Positions 1 to 5,941 of a stretch of DNA of 7,391 nt are shown here, in pieces. Source of the DNA: Desulfurococcales archaeon (lineage in GTDB: Archaea > Thermoproteota > Thermoprotei_A > Sulfolobales > Desulfurococcaceae); NCBI GenBank assembly GCA_026985375.1, contig JALSQP010000130.1, forward strand, positions 1 to 7,391, in the 5' to 3' direction. The translations under genes were made by a program, and so were the position numbers. The notes under the pieces are model-generated. The model was given only the letters and a program-made list of their open reading frames with translations. It was not told the origin of the DNA and ran no database searches. How positions within the stretch are numbered: the first letter of the stretch is position 1; every line of letters starts with the position of its first letter.

Positions 1-307
1 TTATTGTTACCCAGTCATCGGGTTTGATCCCAGGATATACTGTTTCTAGAGCTTTTATAAGCTCAGCCTTGTTTCGGAACCCGTCTTTTATAGCGTCGTT
101 GTCGTTGAGTTCTTTGAGTTTTTTGTAATATACTTTGTTGATCCTTATCTTTGCTACAGGTCTTCCTCCGCCATGCACGATCATTTCTTTATATTTAGGA
201 ATAACGATACCTTTTCGAATAGTCGCTTTTTTCTTGCCGGATAAGAGATCATCAATATATTTGCCCTTGATCATAATGTGTCGTCCGAGGAATTTCTTCT
301 CCACCAT
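1..307 (-). CDS. ASCH-domain protein, 3' end cut off by the window
   Basis: Reading leftward from ATG at 307, an open frame of 102 codons runs off the window edge, so the C-terminus is missing. The protein begins MVEKKFLGRHIMIKGKY and contains SGKKKATIRKG (about residues 24-34). This is the GxKxxTxR-type motif of the ASCH domain, a small beta-barrel related to PUA that is thought to bind RNA. The later HGGGRPVAKIRINKVYYKKL stretch is typical of archaeal ASCH proteins of about 110-120 aa, so only a short tail is likely lost. A GGTGT ribosome-binding site lies at 316-320, 8 nt before the ATG. The gene follows thrS on the same strand after 54 bp, so it may be cotranscribed or have its own weak promoter. 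The family assignment is confident; the RNA target is unknown. Confidence 0.85.
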   Translation of the reverse strand, partial: MVEKKFLGRHIMIKGKYIDDLLSGKKKATIRKGIVIPKYKEMIVHGGGRPVAKIRINKVYYKKLKELNDNDAIKDGFRNKAELIKALETVYPGIKPDDWVTI

Positions 308-361
308 AGTACAATACACCGTTTGTAAATATGGGAATGAAAAATATTGATCGGAGAAAAA

Positions 362-2206
362 TTAAGCTTGATAGCTAGGAATAGGTCTTTGACTAATCAT
401 TACTGGTAGTGTTTGTGGTATTCTGGGATAATCTTTTATCTCCTTATCGATCATCCTTATGAGTTCATCAACGCTCATTATTTTCTGATCATTTGTTCTT
501 CTAAACCTCACGTTTATAGTATTGCTCTTTATTTCTCTCTCACCGATGACGATTATATATGGTATCCATTCCCTTCCGGCATCACGTATTCTTTTGCCTA
601 AGCTCTCCTCCCTGTCATCGATGTCGACACGTATTCCCTTAGCGAGTAGTTTTTCAGCTATAGATTTCGCGTAGTCAAGGTATTCTTTCTTGATCGGTAT
701 TATCCTAACTTGGATCGGTGATAGCCAGGTGGGAATGTATGGAGTTTTTCCGTTGAGTTGCATCTGGGCCGCGGTATCCAATATCATATATATGTATCTC
801 TCTATTCCCCCGAGGATCGCGGTATGTATTATGACCGGGTGTTTCTTTTCACCGCTTTCATCAGTGTATGTTATGTTGAATCTCTTTCCGTTACCAATAT
901 CTATCTGGAAGGTCGCTATTTCTCTAGGTCTCTTTAGATTATCTATAATGTGGTACTCCACGTTTAGGACCCAATAGTATATTCCAGACGGTATGACTGC
1001 GATGAGTGCTGGGTAATTATCTCTCTTTATGAAATCTATTAGTACTTCCCTGTATTTTTCGAAGAAATCACTTGTTACATTATATAGTGCAACGTATCTG
1101 CGCCCAACTTTAGATACTTCTTCAAGAATCTTTTTCTGAACAGTTTTTGAGGCCTCTATTGCCTGTTCTAGATCTCTAGTGAGAATATGTAGATCTGGCA
1201 TATAGAATTTTCTTAGCCTGAAGCATAGATTTAATTCTCCTCTTTGTTCCAACCTGTAGCTGTCTGCGACCTCGAACATTCCGAACGGCAGATTCTTATA
1301 ACTTATGATCCAGTCTCTCAGCATCGCGAATTGCTGATGGCACGCGGCATATCTCATAACGTATTTTTTACCCTCTACTTCGAGTTCGTATAGTCTATCG
1401 CCGAATAATAGCGCATGTTCTAGGACGGGTTTCTCGGAGAGATCGAACATGTTTGTACCTATGACTTTAAACACCGGTATTCCGAGGCTCCTAGCGACTT
1501 GCCAGGAGTACTGGAATAGTGCTTCCATTATAGTTGTCGCGTGGGGGCCGTATCGCATATGGCCATGGTCACTCATGGGCTCCCATTCGAATCCGAACTT
1601 TCTACAGTACTTATTGACTATATTCTCGCCACCCTCAAGCACTTTTCCGAATACTTCCTTATCGACCAGTATCTTTAGGTCGGGGTATTTCGAGTAATCG
1701 AATTCTTTGGGTTTGAATACCTCTCCGTCTGGAGTAACAATATAGAATTCTTTTTTGATCTCTCTACGTATTATTTCACCGCCCTTGGCCTTCTTTATTG
1801 TTTTGGAGAGCTCGCTTAATGGGTGGCCATAACATTCTATTGTGAAGGCTTTATACCATCCAAACGGCGCCTTATATACTTGTATTTCTGCCTTCTCTAA
1901 TAACTTCTCATATAGTTGTGCTAGTATTTTCTGTGCTGTTAATGGATCGGCAAGTTCTGCTGAGAGATGAGCGTACGGGTATATGACTATTGAAAATGAT
2001 TTTATCTTCTTGGCGATCTCGATGATTTCCTCAGCGGCTCTATTAGCTACATTCTCATCATCGTCTTTCTCGACCGAAGTGAACACGACCAGCGTGTTCT
2101 CGAAGTCTCTAGCCCTGTTCTTTTCATCAAGCTCCTCGGGGTTATTGATGGCTTTTTCTGTGATACTATAGCTGAATTTTTTGGCGTGTATTAGCAGTAG
2201 CCTCAA
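362..2206 (-). CDS. thrS: Threonyl-tRNA synthetase, full-length archaeal type with N-terminal editing domain
   Basis: This cytoplasmic enzyme of 614 aa activates threonine with ATP and charges tRNA-Thr. Residues 1 to about 145 match the archaeal editing domain, which resembles D-aminoacyl-tRNA deacylase and removes mischarged serine. It has YPYAHLS around 76-82 and KAPFGWYKAF around 112-121, where the family places its key His and Lys. The class II catalytic core spans roughly 200-490. The expected zinc ligands are visible: Cys289 (AACHQQF), His340 (MPDLHILT) and His461 (IHTAILGGIER, motif 3). Motif 2 lies around 310-334. An anticodon-binding domain follows from about 495. The start is TTG, supported by a GGGGGT stretch 8 nt upstream and by the usual archaeal N-terminus MRLLLIHA. 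The gene lies 29 bp downstream of the SecB-like gene and probably shares its promoter. Some crenarchaea split this enzyme into two proteins; here it is fused and looks intact. Confidence 0.97.
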   Translation of the reverse strand: MRLLLIHAKKFSYSITEKAINNPEELDEKNRARDFENTLVVFTSVEKDDDENVANRAAEEIIEIAKKIKSFSIVIYPYAHLSAELADPLTAQKILAQLYEKLLEKAEIQVYKAPFGWYKAFTIECYGHPLSELSKTIKKAKGGEIIRREIKKEFYIVTPDGEVFKPKEFDYSKYPDLKILVDKEVFGKVLEGGENIVNKYCRKFGFEWEPMSDHGHMRYGPHATTIMEALFQYSWQVARSLGIPVFKVIGTNMFDLSEKPVLEHALLFGDRLYELEVEGKKYVMRYAACHQQFAMLRDWIISYKNLPFGMFEVADSYRLEQRGELNLCFRLRKFYMPDLHILTRDLEQAIEASKTVQKKILEEVSKVGRRYVALYNVTSDFFEKYREVLIDFIKRDNYPALIAVIPSGIYYWVLNVEYHIIDNLKRPREIATFQIDIGNGKRFNITYTDESGEKKHPVIIHTAILGGIERYIYMILDTAAQMQLNGKTPYIPTWLSPIQVRIIPIKKEYLDYAKSIAEKLLAKGIRVDIDDREESLGKRIRDAGREWIPYIIVIGEREIKSNTINVRFRRTNDQKIMSVDELIRMIDKEIKDYPRIPQTLPVMISQRPIPSYQA

Positions 2207-2235
2207 TGCTTTCTACCCCCATCTACGTGGGCTTA

Positions 2236-2670
2236 TTATATCACGGTTCCTGGGCTAAAATCTTGACTTTTCTTATTATCTCTACCTTGCTGCCCGGGCA
2301 TAGGAGGTAATCCCGGGATAGGTGGGGGTGTTCCCAGCGAGCGACTGATTATTATGGATTCCGATATCATCGCAGTGAATACGGCCTGAACTATCATTGG
2401 CGGAACATTCTTCTTTTTCAGATCTTTCTCAAGTTTTTCTAATTCTTCTTTATTATCACTAATGACGATAGCATTTCCTTTGAGAATGATCTGTACTACT
2501 GGAGGCATTGATGAGAGTGTGAACGTGAATGGGATGATGAACTTTGAGTCTTGATGATATGGAGGGTTTGAGGGTAGGGCTAGATTGATGTTAAATTGTA
2601 TTTTTTGCGGTAAGACTTCGGCTAGGCGTTCAGCATTAATGCTTGTTAGTTGAACGGAAACAGTTATCAA
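2236..2670 (-). CDS. Small conserved archaeal protein, possible SecB-like fold
   Basis: A 144-aa protein with no signal peptide or membrane segment. The first 80 residues alternate in a beta-strand pattern (ITVSVQLTSI, KIQFNINLAL, FIIPFTFTL, VVQIILKGNAIVI). A charged helix follows (about 74-87), then a hydrophobic helix (about 90-110) ending ISRSLGTPPPIPGLPP, and a polar Pro/Gly-rich tail. The order of strands, then a helix starting with Pro, then S-R and a proline-rich loop, resembles the C-terminal half of the SecB chaperone (family pattern ITSMVSRGTFPQ). I see this by eye only, so the functional name is an inference. The start is TTG, chosen because AGGTGT at 2677-2682 sits 6 nt upstream. 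It is the first gene of the probable thrS transcript. Confidence 0.8.
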   Translation of the reverse strand: MITVSVQLTSINAERLAEVLPQKIQFNINLALPSNPPYHQDSKFIIPFTFTLSSMPPVVQIILKGNAIVISDNKEELEKLEKDLKKKNVPPMIVQAVFTAMISESIIISRSLGTPPPIPGLPPMPGQQGRDNKKSQDFSPGTVI

Positions 2671-2725
2671 TATTTTACACCTGGTTTTGATAGGGGTATA
2701 GACAGATATTTTATTGTATTGCCTG

Positions 2726-2732
2726 TATTTAA
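2726..2732 (-). promoter_or_regulatory. Candidate TATA box for the SecB-like/thrS transcript
   Basis: On the minus strand this reads TTAAATA. Transcription would be expected to start about 25 nt downstream, near 2702, leaving a leader of about 30 nt that contains the AGGTGT site at 2677-2682. A second AT-rich stretch at 2707-2716 is an alternative. Confidence 0.4.
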
Positions 2733-2789
2733 GTGAATGATTTTATCAGCGTTGTGTTGTAAATAGTAGGGCGAAAGTATTATGATGAC

Positions 2790-2796
2790 TTATAAA
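2790..2796 (+). promoter_or_regulatory. TATA box and ribosome-binding site region of radA
   Basis: TTATAAA lies 39 bp before the radA ATG, putting the expected transcription start near 2818 and giving a leader of about 15 nt. GGTG at 2826-2829 precedes the ATG at 2835 by 5 nt. A second AT run, TTTTTAAAAA at 2801-2810, is less likely because it would start transcription almost at the ATG. The promoter is back to back with that of the SecB-like/thrS transcript in a 164-bp divergent gap. Confidence 0.55.
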
Positions 2797-2834
2797 GGTC
2801 TTTTTAAAAATGTTAGTATTGGGTTGGTGTTAAG

Positions 2835-3788
2835 ATGAGTGAACAGATTAAGACAATAAAAGACCTGCCTGGAGTAGGCGCAACAATAGCTAAGAAACTT
2901 GAAGAAGCAGGATATGTCACCCTATGGGCTGTAGCCGTATCGCGAGCCGAAGAGATTAGTGCTAGAGCAGGAATACCTGTAACAACAGCCGAAAAAATAA
3001 TTGTTGCTGCCAGAAAAGCCTTAGGCATTAGGTTTAAGACGGCCAAGGAAGTAAAAATGGAAAGGTTGAGCGTCCGGAAGATAACCACGGGAAGCAAGAA
3101 CTTAGATGATCTACTAGGCGGAGGTATTGAGACTAAAACGATCACAGAATTCTTTGGAGAATATGGTACTGGTAAGACGCAAATATGTCATCAGCTAAGT
3201 GTAAACGTACAACTTCCACCAGAGCGTGGCGGCCTCAAGGGTAAAGCAGTATACATTGACACAGAAGGTACATTTCGTTGGGAACGTATTGAGGCGATGG
3301 CTAGGGGTTTAGGCCTAGATCCAGATGAGGTAATGGAGAACATATTATATCAGAGAGCATATAATAGTGATCACCAGATGGCGATAGTTGATGAGCTATT
3401 CACTCTAGTGCCTAAAGAAGATGTAAAGCTGGTTATAATCGATTCCGTGACAAGTCACTTCAGAGCTGAATACCCAGGCAGAGAGAACCTTGCAGTTAGG
3501 CAGCAGAAGCTCAACAAGCACCTACACCAATTGGTAAGACTGGCGGAAGCCTATAATATTGCAGTGGTAGTTACAAATCAGGTCATGGCTAGGCCCGATG
3601 TATTCTATGGTGATCCAACACAAGCCGTAGGAGGTCACGTCCTAGCGCACACGCCTGGTGTAAGAGTACAGCTAAGGAAGGCTAAGGGTAACAGAAGGAT
3701 CGCAAAAGTAGTTGATGCTCCGCATTTGCCCGAGGGTGAAGCAGTATTTGTTATTGTTGATGAAGGAATACGTGATCCCGAAGAGTAA
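2835..3788 (+). CDS. radA: DNA repair and recombination protein RadA
   Basis: This is the archaeal RecA/Rad51 recombinase, 317 aa and full length for the family. It forms filaments on single-stranded DNA and catalyses ATP-dependent strand exchange in recombination and break repair. The N-terminal helix-hairpin-helix domain spans residues 1-65 ([17 protein letters not shown] at 11-27). The polymerisation motif FKTA follows at 67-70. The ATPase core has Walker A GEYGTGKT at 108-115 and Walker B KLVIIDS at 198-204. The strongly conserved blocks [18 protein letters not shown] and [10 protein letters not shown], and the C-terminal [12 protein letters not shown], are all intact. The sequence is close to Sulfolobus RadA as I recall it. 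The ATG start is supported by GGTG 5 nt upstream and a TATA box. The gene is monocistronic and converges on the peptidase gene. Confidence 0.98.
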   Translation: MSEQIKTIKDLPGVGATIAKKLEEAGYVTLWAVAVSRAEEISARAGIPVTTAEKIIVAARKALGIRFKTAKEVKMERLSVRKITTGSKNLDDLLGGGIETKTITEFFGEYGTGKTQICHQLSVNVQLPPERGGLKGKAVYIDTEGTFRWERIEAMARGLGLDPDEVMENILYQRAYNSDHQMAIVDELFTLVPKEDVKLVIIDSVTSHFRAEYPGRENLAVRQQKLNKHLHQLVRLAEAYNIAVVVTNQVMARPDVFYGDPTQAVGGHVLAHTPGVRVQLRKAKGNRRIAKVVDAPHLPEGEAVFVIVDEGIRDPEE

Positions 3789-3818
3789 AGACAATATCGT
3801 TGATTAATCCTAACTCCA

Positions 3819-3837
3819 TACTAAAAATGTTTTAGTA
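3819..3837. terminator. Short hairpin between convergent genes, possible bidirectional terminator
   Basis: A perfect 8-bp inverted repeat, TACTAAAA and TTTTAGTA, encloses a 3-nt loop (ATG). It fills most of the 50-bp gap between the radA stop (3788) and the peptidase stop (3839). Transcripts from either side would end in a T-rich arm. The stem is very AT-rich and would be weak at high temperature. In archaea the T-run is usually the working part, so the hairpin itself may not matter. Confidence 0.4.
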
Positions 3838-3838
3838 A

Positions 3839-4639
3839 TCATCGAATAATCATTAATAGGTAAAGAAGCGGTGCGTCACCAACTAGTACCGTAAATATGA
3901 AGCCTAATAGTAGTGGTAGGATAAATGGAATACCGTATGTAACCCATATTTTATCCTCAGGTTTGATTAGGCCATTGTCTAGAAGTTTCTTTAGCTCTCT
4001 TTGATAATCCTCGTACTCTTCATAAATATCGAAACTTCGCCGAATCTTAAAGACTACGTTTCCGTCCTCGACCTTGGGTATAGTTAATGGATAATAGTGC
4101 TTCATATTAAGATAATTCTTTACCGATACCGCTCTCCCAGTAAATAGTAAAGCTATCTTATCCCGGGTCGACGCGTTTGGAGGCATCATTTTCCTATATC
4201 TTACAAATGAGTACAATCCCCTAAATAGCGCGATCAACGCTATTGATAGGCTAGAATATAATATAATAGGTATTATTGGAGGGAAATGGAAAAACAATGG
4301 CACATGCACAAGGTTTACTAAGTATATGTCTGGTATGGGAAACATTAGTGTAATCCATAGTATAGTGAAGAAATCAGCCCAGCCCATAAGCTCAAAATAT
4401 GAGAGAAGACCAAATAACCCTGGCCCTATCATTAAAGATAATAACGTATAGATGATAAACCAACTAAGGACATTCCTATACAGGATTAAGGATGCTATGA
4501 AGGAAAATATGCTTATGCCGCCCCATATCCATATATATTTGTCGGGTATATCTCTAGTTCTATAATCGAGTATACTAAACCAGATCAGAAATAATAAGGC
4601 GATAAATATCCTAACCATAACTAGGTATTCATTAAGCAT
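3839..4639 (-). CDS. Archaeal prepilin/preflagellin-type peptidase (A24 family)
   Basis: This is an integral membrane aspartyl protease that would cleave class III signal peptides of archaeal pilins, archaellins or binding proteins at the membrane. The first catalytic Asp lies just after the first membrane helix, in SILDYRTRDIPDKY (Asp25 from this start). The second lies in MGWADFF (Asp89), a GxAD form of the GxGD motif that also occurs in archaeal members. Several membrane helices fill residues 8-145. A cytoplasmic charged region with KIALLFTGRAVSV follows. A final helix after KIWVTYGIPF resembles the type II C-terminal domain of archaeal A24 peptidases. I chose ATG 4639 (266 aa) because GGTGA on the minus strand at 4647-4651 sits 7 nt upstream. 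An ATG at 4660 would add 7 residues (MFTGELR), but no binding site precedes it. No pilin gene is nearby, so the substrate is unknown. Confidence 0.88.
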   Translation of the reverse strand: MLNEYLVMVRIFIALLFLIWFSILDYRTRDIPDKYIWIWGGISIFSFIASLILYRNVLSWFIIYTLLSLMIGPGLFGLLSYFELMGWADFFTILWITLMFPIPDIYLVNLVHVPLFFHFPPIIPIILYSSLSIALIALFRGLYSFVRYRKMMPPNASTRDKIALLFTGRAVSVKNYLNMKHYYPLTIPKVEDGNVVFKIRRSFDIYEEYEDYQRELKKLLDNGLIKPEDKIWVTYGIPFILPLLLGFIFTVLVGDAPLLYLLMIIR

Positions 4640-4644
4640 CCTGA

Positions 4645-4658
4645 GTTCACCGGTGAAC
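4645..4658. promoter_or_regulatory. 14-bp palindrome acting as ribosome-binding site for both divergent genes
   Basis: GTTCACCGGTGAAC is a perfect palindrome centred between 4651 and 4652. The right half gives GGTGA (4652-4656), 7 nt before ATG 4664 of the plus-strand gene. The left half gives GGTGA on the minus strand (4651-4647), 7 nt before ATG 4639 of the peptidase gene. The two start codons are therefore exactly equidistant from the centre. The two promoters must lie inside the opposite coding regions. A possible plus-strand TATA is ATAAATAT at 4602-4609, and an AT-rich stretch around 4711-4721 could serve the minus strand. Confidence 0.7.
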
Positions 4659-4663
4659 ATATA

Positions 4664-5026
4664 ATGTCTTTGATTAGGTTAGACTACAAATCCAGAAATA
4701 TTGAGCGCCTATTAAAAATGATTATCCGTAAAACGATAAGATGCCAGAAATCCATGGCAATAATTAAAGAGATATCAATACGCAATGATGTCTACTACAT
4801 AGTGTGTCGGGGACAAATCGGGTTAATAAATAAAGTTGAGGAGAAGAAAGACGAGCTCAGTGGATTAAGGCTACGCCTTAAGAAATATGTGTTTACATGT
4901 AAGGATTATCCTTTATTTGTAATTTCCTGGAGTAAATATGAATACCGTGTGTACACTTCTACAAGTAATCCGTATATACTTCTCATAAAGGGAGATAATA
5001 TAGAAAGCATTTGCTTAAGCAAATGA
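4664..5026 (+). CDS. Unrecognised basic protein, 120 aa
   Basis: I do not recognise a family. The N-terminal 40 residues are strongly basic and probably helical (RLDYKSRNIERLLKMIIRK). Alternating hydrophobic strands follow (DVYYIVCRGQIGLI, RLRLKKYVFTC, LFVISWSKYEYRVYTS, YILLIKG). There are four cysteines (27, 48, 79, 117) without zinc-finger spacing, no signal peptide and no membrane helix. The ATG start is well supported by GGTGA 7 nt upstream. The stop is 3 bp before the HIT-family gene, so the two are almost certainly cotranscribed and probably translationally coupled. Composition resembles its neighbours, with no sign of recent transfer. It could be a nucleic-acid-binding protein because of its charge, but that is only a guess. 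Confidence 0.75.
   Translation: MSLIRLDYKSRNIERLLKMIIRKTIRCQKSMAIIKEISIRNDVYYIVCRGQIGLINKVEEKKDELSGLRLRLKKYVFTCKDYPLFVISWSKYEYRVYTSTSNPYILLIKGDNIESICLSK
5008..5025. repeat. 18-bp perfect palindrome at the 120-aa/HIT gene junction
   Basis: CATTTGCTTAAGCAAATG is self-complementary across all 18 bases. It covers the last codons and most of the stop of the 120-aa gene and ends 4 nt before the HIT-gene ATG at 5030. In RNA it could fold as a 7-bp stem with a TTAA loop exactly where a ribosome-binding site would lie. In DNA it could be an operator for a dimeric protein. No clear GGTG site precedes ATG 5030. Confidence 0.6.
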
Positions 5027-5029
5027 GTA

Positions 5030-5554
5030 ATGGGTGAAAAATTGTTTAAACTACTTTGGAACCCTTGGAGATACGAGTACATACGAAAAATAGATTCTGA
5101 GAAGAAGTGTGTCTTCTGTGAGCTACCTAAACACAGTGATGACCAGTCAATGATCATATATAGGGGGAGGAAATCATATGTTGTTATGAACGCATACCCA
5201 TATAATACGGGGCACCTACTCATAGTACCATATAGGCATGTTGGAGAATTATCCGATCTAATGGAGGAAGAATATCTTGAAATGTGTAGGCTTGTTAGAC
5301 GTTCTGTCGAAGTTCTTAAGAAAGCATTTAACCCTGATGGGTTCAATATAGGAATCAATATAGGAAGAGCAGCTGGCGCCGGTGTTCCAGGACATATTCA
5401 TTTCCATGTAGTACCTAGATGGGTTGGTGACGCTAATTTTATTGCTATTATAGGTTCTACAAAAACTCTACCTATGGCTCTAAACGAAGGATATCATATA
5501 TTAAAATCTATGTGGAAAGATATTGAAACAGATGTGGAAGCCCTCGATCACTGA
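5030..5554 (+). CDS. HIT-family nucleotide hydrolase/transferase
   Basis: This is a 174-aa cytoplasmic protein of the histidine-triad superfamily, in the archaeal branch related to Fhit and Ap4A phosphorylases. These enzymes act on nucleoside phosphates such as Ap4A or AMP-lysine through a catalytic histidine. The triad is HIHFHVV at 122-128 within GVPGHIHFHVVPRW. The N-terminal LLWNPWRYEYI (8-18) is the usual archaeal LWAPWR signature. CVFC (27-30) and later His residues probably bind zinc. The core has NAYPYNTGHLLIVPYRH (54-70), and the C-terminal GDANFIAIIGSTKTLP (133-148) is typical of the family. Length is normal and all key residues are present. The start could also be TTG 5042 (4 residues shorter), preceded by GGTGA at 5033-5037, but that spacing of 4 nt is tight. 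The exact substrate cannot be read from the sequence. Confidence 0.93.
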   Translation: MGEKLFKLLWNPWRYEYIRKIDSEKKCVFCELPKHSDDQSMIIYRGRKSYVVMNAYPYNTGHLLIVPYRHVGELSDLMEEEYLEMCRLVRRSVEVLKKAFNPDGFNIGINIGRAAGAGVPGHIHFHVVPRWVGDANFIAIIGSTKTLPMALNEGYHILKSMWKDIETDVEALDH

Positions 5555-5618
5555 TGTTTGATGATGAGGGCAGGGTTTAACCGAAGATTTTAACGATGAT
5601 AATTTTGGGTGTCAGGTT

Positions 5619-5867
5619 TTGGTTGACAAGACGGATCTAGAAATACTGGAAAGTTATGTTTTCCTTGGACAATCTAGATACAGAGTTCGTTTGAAGGGGA
5701 CAAATATATTATTCAATGTTAATGCGATCAGTGACGATGAAGCTCTTGAAAAGGCCTTAGAAATGGCGAGAAAAATTGGTCTAAATAAAGAAGTGTTGGA
5801 TGAAATAAGGAGAAGGTTTTCAAAGGGGGAATCAAAAACAATAGTTGATAATGCCTTAACCAAGTAA
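5619..5867 (+). CDS. Unrecognised small acidic/basic protein, 82 aa
   Basis: I do not recognise a family. The sequence suggests two or three beta strands (EILESYVFLGQ, RYRVRLKG, ILFNVNAIS), then a helix (DDEALEKALEMARKIGL) and a second charged helix (EVLDEIRRRFSKG). There is no signal peptide, membrane helix or cysteine. The start is TTG, chosen because GGGTG at 5607-5611 sits 7 nt upstream. No in-frame ATG lies near the N-terminal strand. The gene is 64 bp downstream of the HIT gene on the same strand and could be part of that transcript or have its own promoter. The compact strand-strand-helix layout would suit a small binding protein, but no function is assigned. Confidence 0.75.
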   Translation: MVDKTDLEILESYVFLGQSRYRVRLKGTNILFNVNAISDDEALEKALEMARKIGLNKEVLDEIRRRFSKGESKTIVDNALTK

Positions 5868-5876
5868 TCTTGCCCT

Positions 5877-5941
5877 TAGGGATGAAGAGACTTGCCCCCC
5901 ATGGACCATAAGGGATGATGACATTACCGCGAGCAGACCTA
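5877..5941 (+). ncRNA. Candidate C/D-box sRNA with two guides to the 16S rRNA 530 region
   Basis: The segment sits between two convergent genes. The C box is ATGAAGA (5882-5888), the C' box ATGATGA (5915-5921) and the D box CAGA (5934-5937), a variant of CTGA. The D' box would be at 5901-5904 (ATGG), which is degenerate. The C to C' distance (33 nt) and 12-nt guides fit archaeal sRNAs. A short stem can form between TTAGG (5876-5880) and CCTA (5938-5941). The D guide contains ATTACCGCG (5923-5931), complementary to CGCGGUAAU of the 530 loop. By the fifth-nucleotide rule the target would be about C528 in E. coli numbering. The D' guide GACTTGCCCCCC (5889-5900) is complementary to GGGGGGCAAGUC, which as I recall lies just upstream in archaeal 16S rRNA. 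Two neighbouring matches make chance unlikely; the imperfect D and D' boxes are the weak points. Confidence 0.62.

Noticed and set aside
135..350. Plus-strand open frame of 71 codons opposite the ASCH gene.
   Set aside because: It has no family features or ribosome-binding site and lies antisense to a clearly recognisable ASCH gene.
690..977. Plus-strand open frame of 95 codons inside thrS.
   Set aside because: It is antisense to the catalytic domain of ThrRS, and its hydrophobic translation is a by-product of the opposite strand.
2782..2788. ATGATGA upstream of radA, resembling a C box.
   Set aside because: No D, C' or D' boxes follow at the right distances, and it overlaps the radA promoter.
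2813..3145. Minus-strand open frame of 110 codons opposite the start of radA.
   Set aside because: radA is certain here and the reverse frame shows no family features.
4906..5358. Minus-strand open frame of 150 codons across the 120-aa and HIT genes.
   Set aside because: It is antisense to the HIT gene, which has conserved motifs, and it has a serine/leucine-rich shadow composition.
5561..5620. A third C/D-like pattern: ATGATGA (5561-5567), CCGA (5581-5584) and ATGATAA (5596-5602) between the HIT gene and the 82-aa gene.
   Set aside because: No CTGA-like D box follows the second C-like box, guide lengths are off, and I recognise no rRNA target for either guide. The region is explained as the leader of the 82-aa gene.
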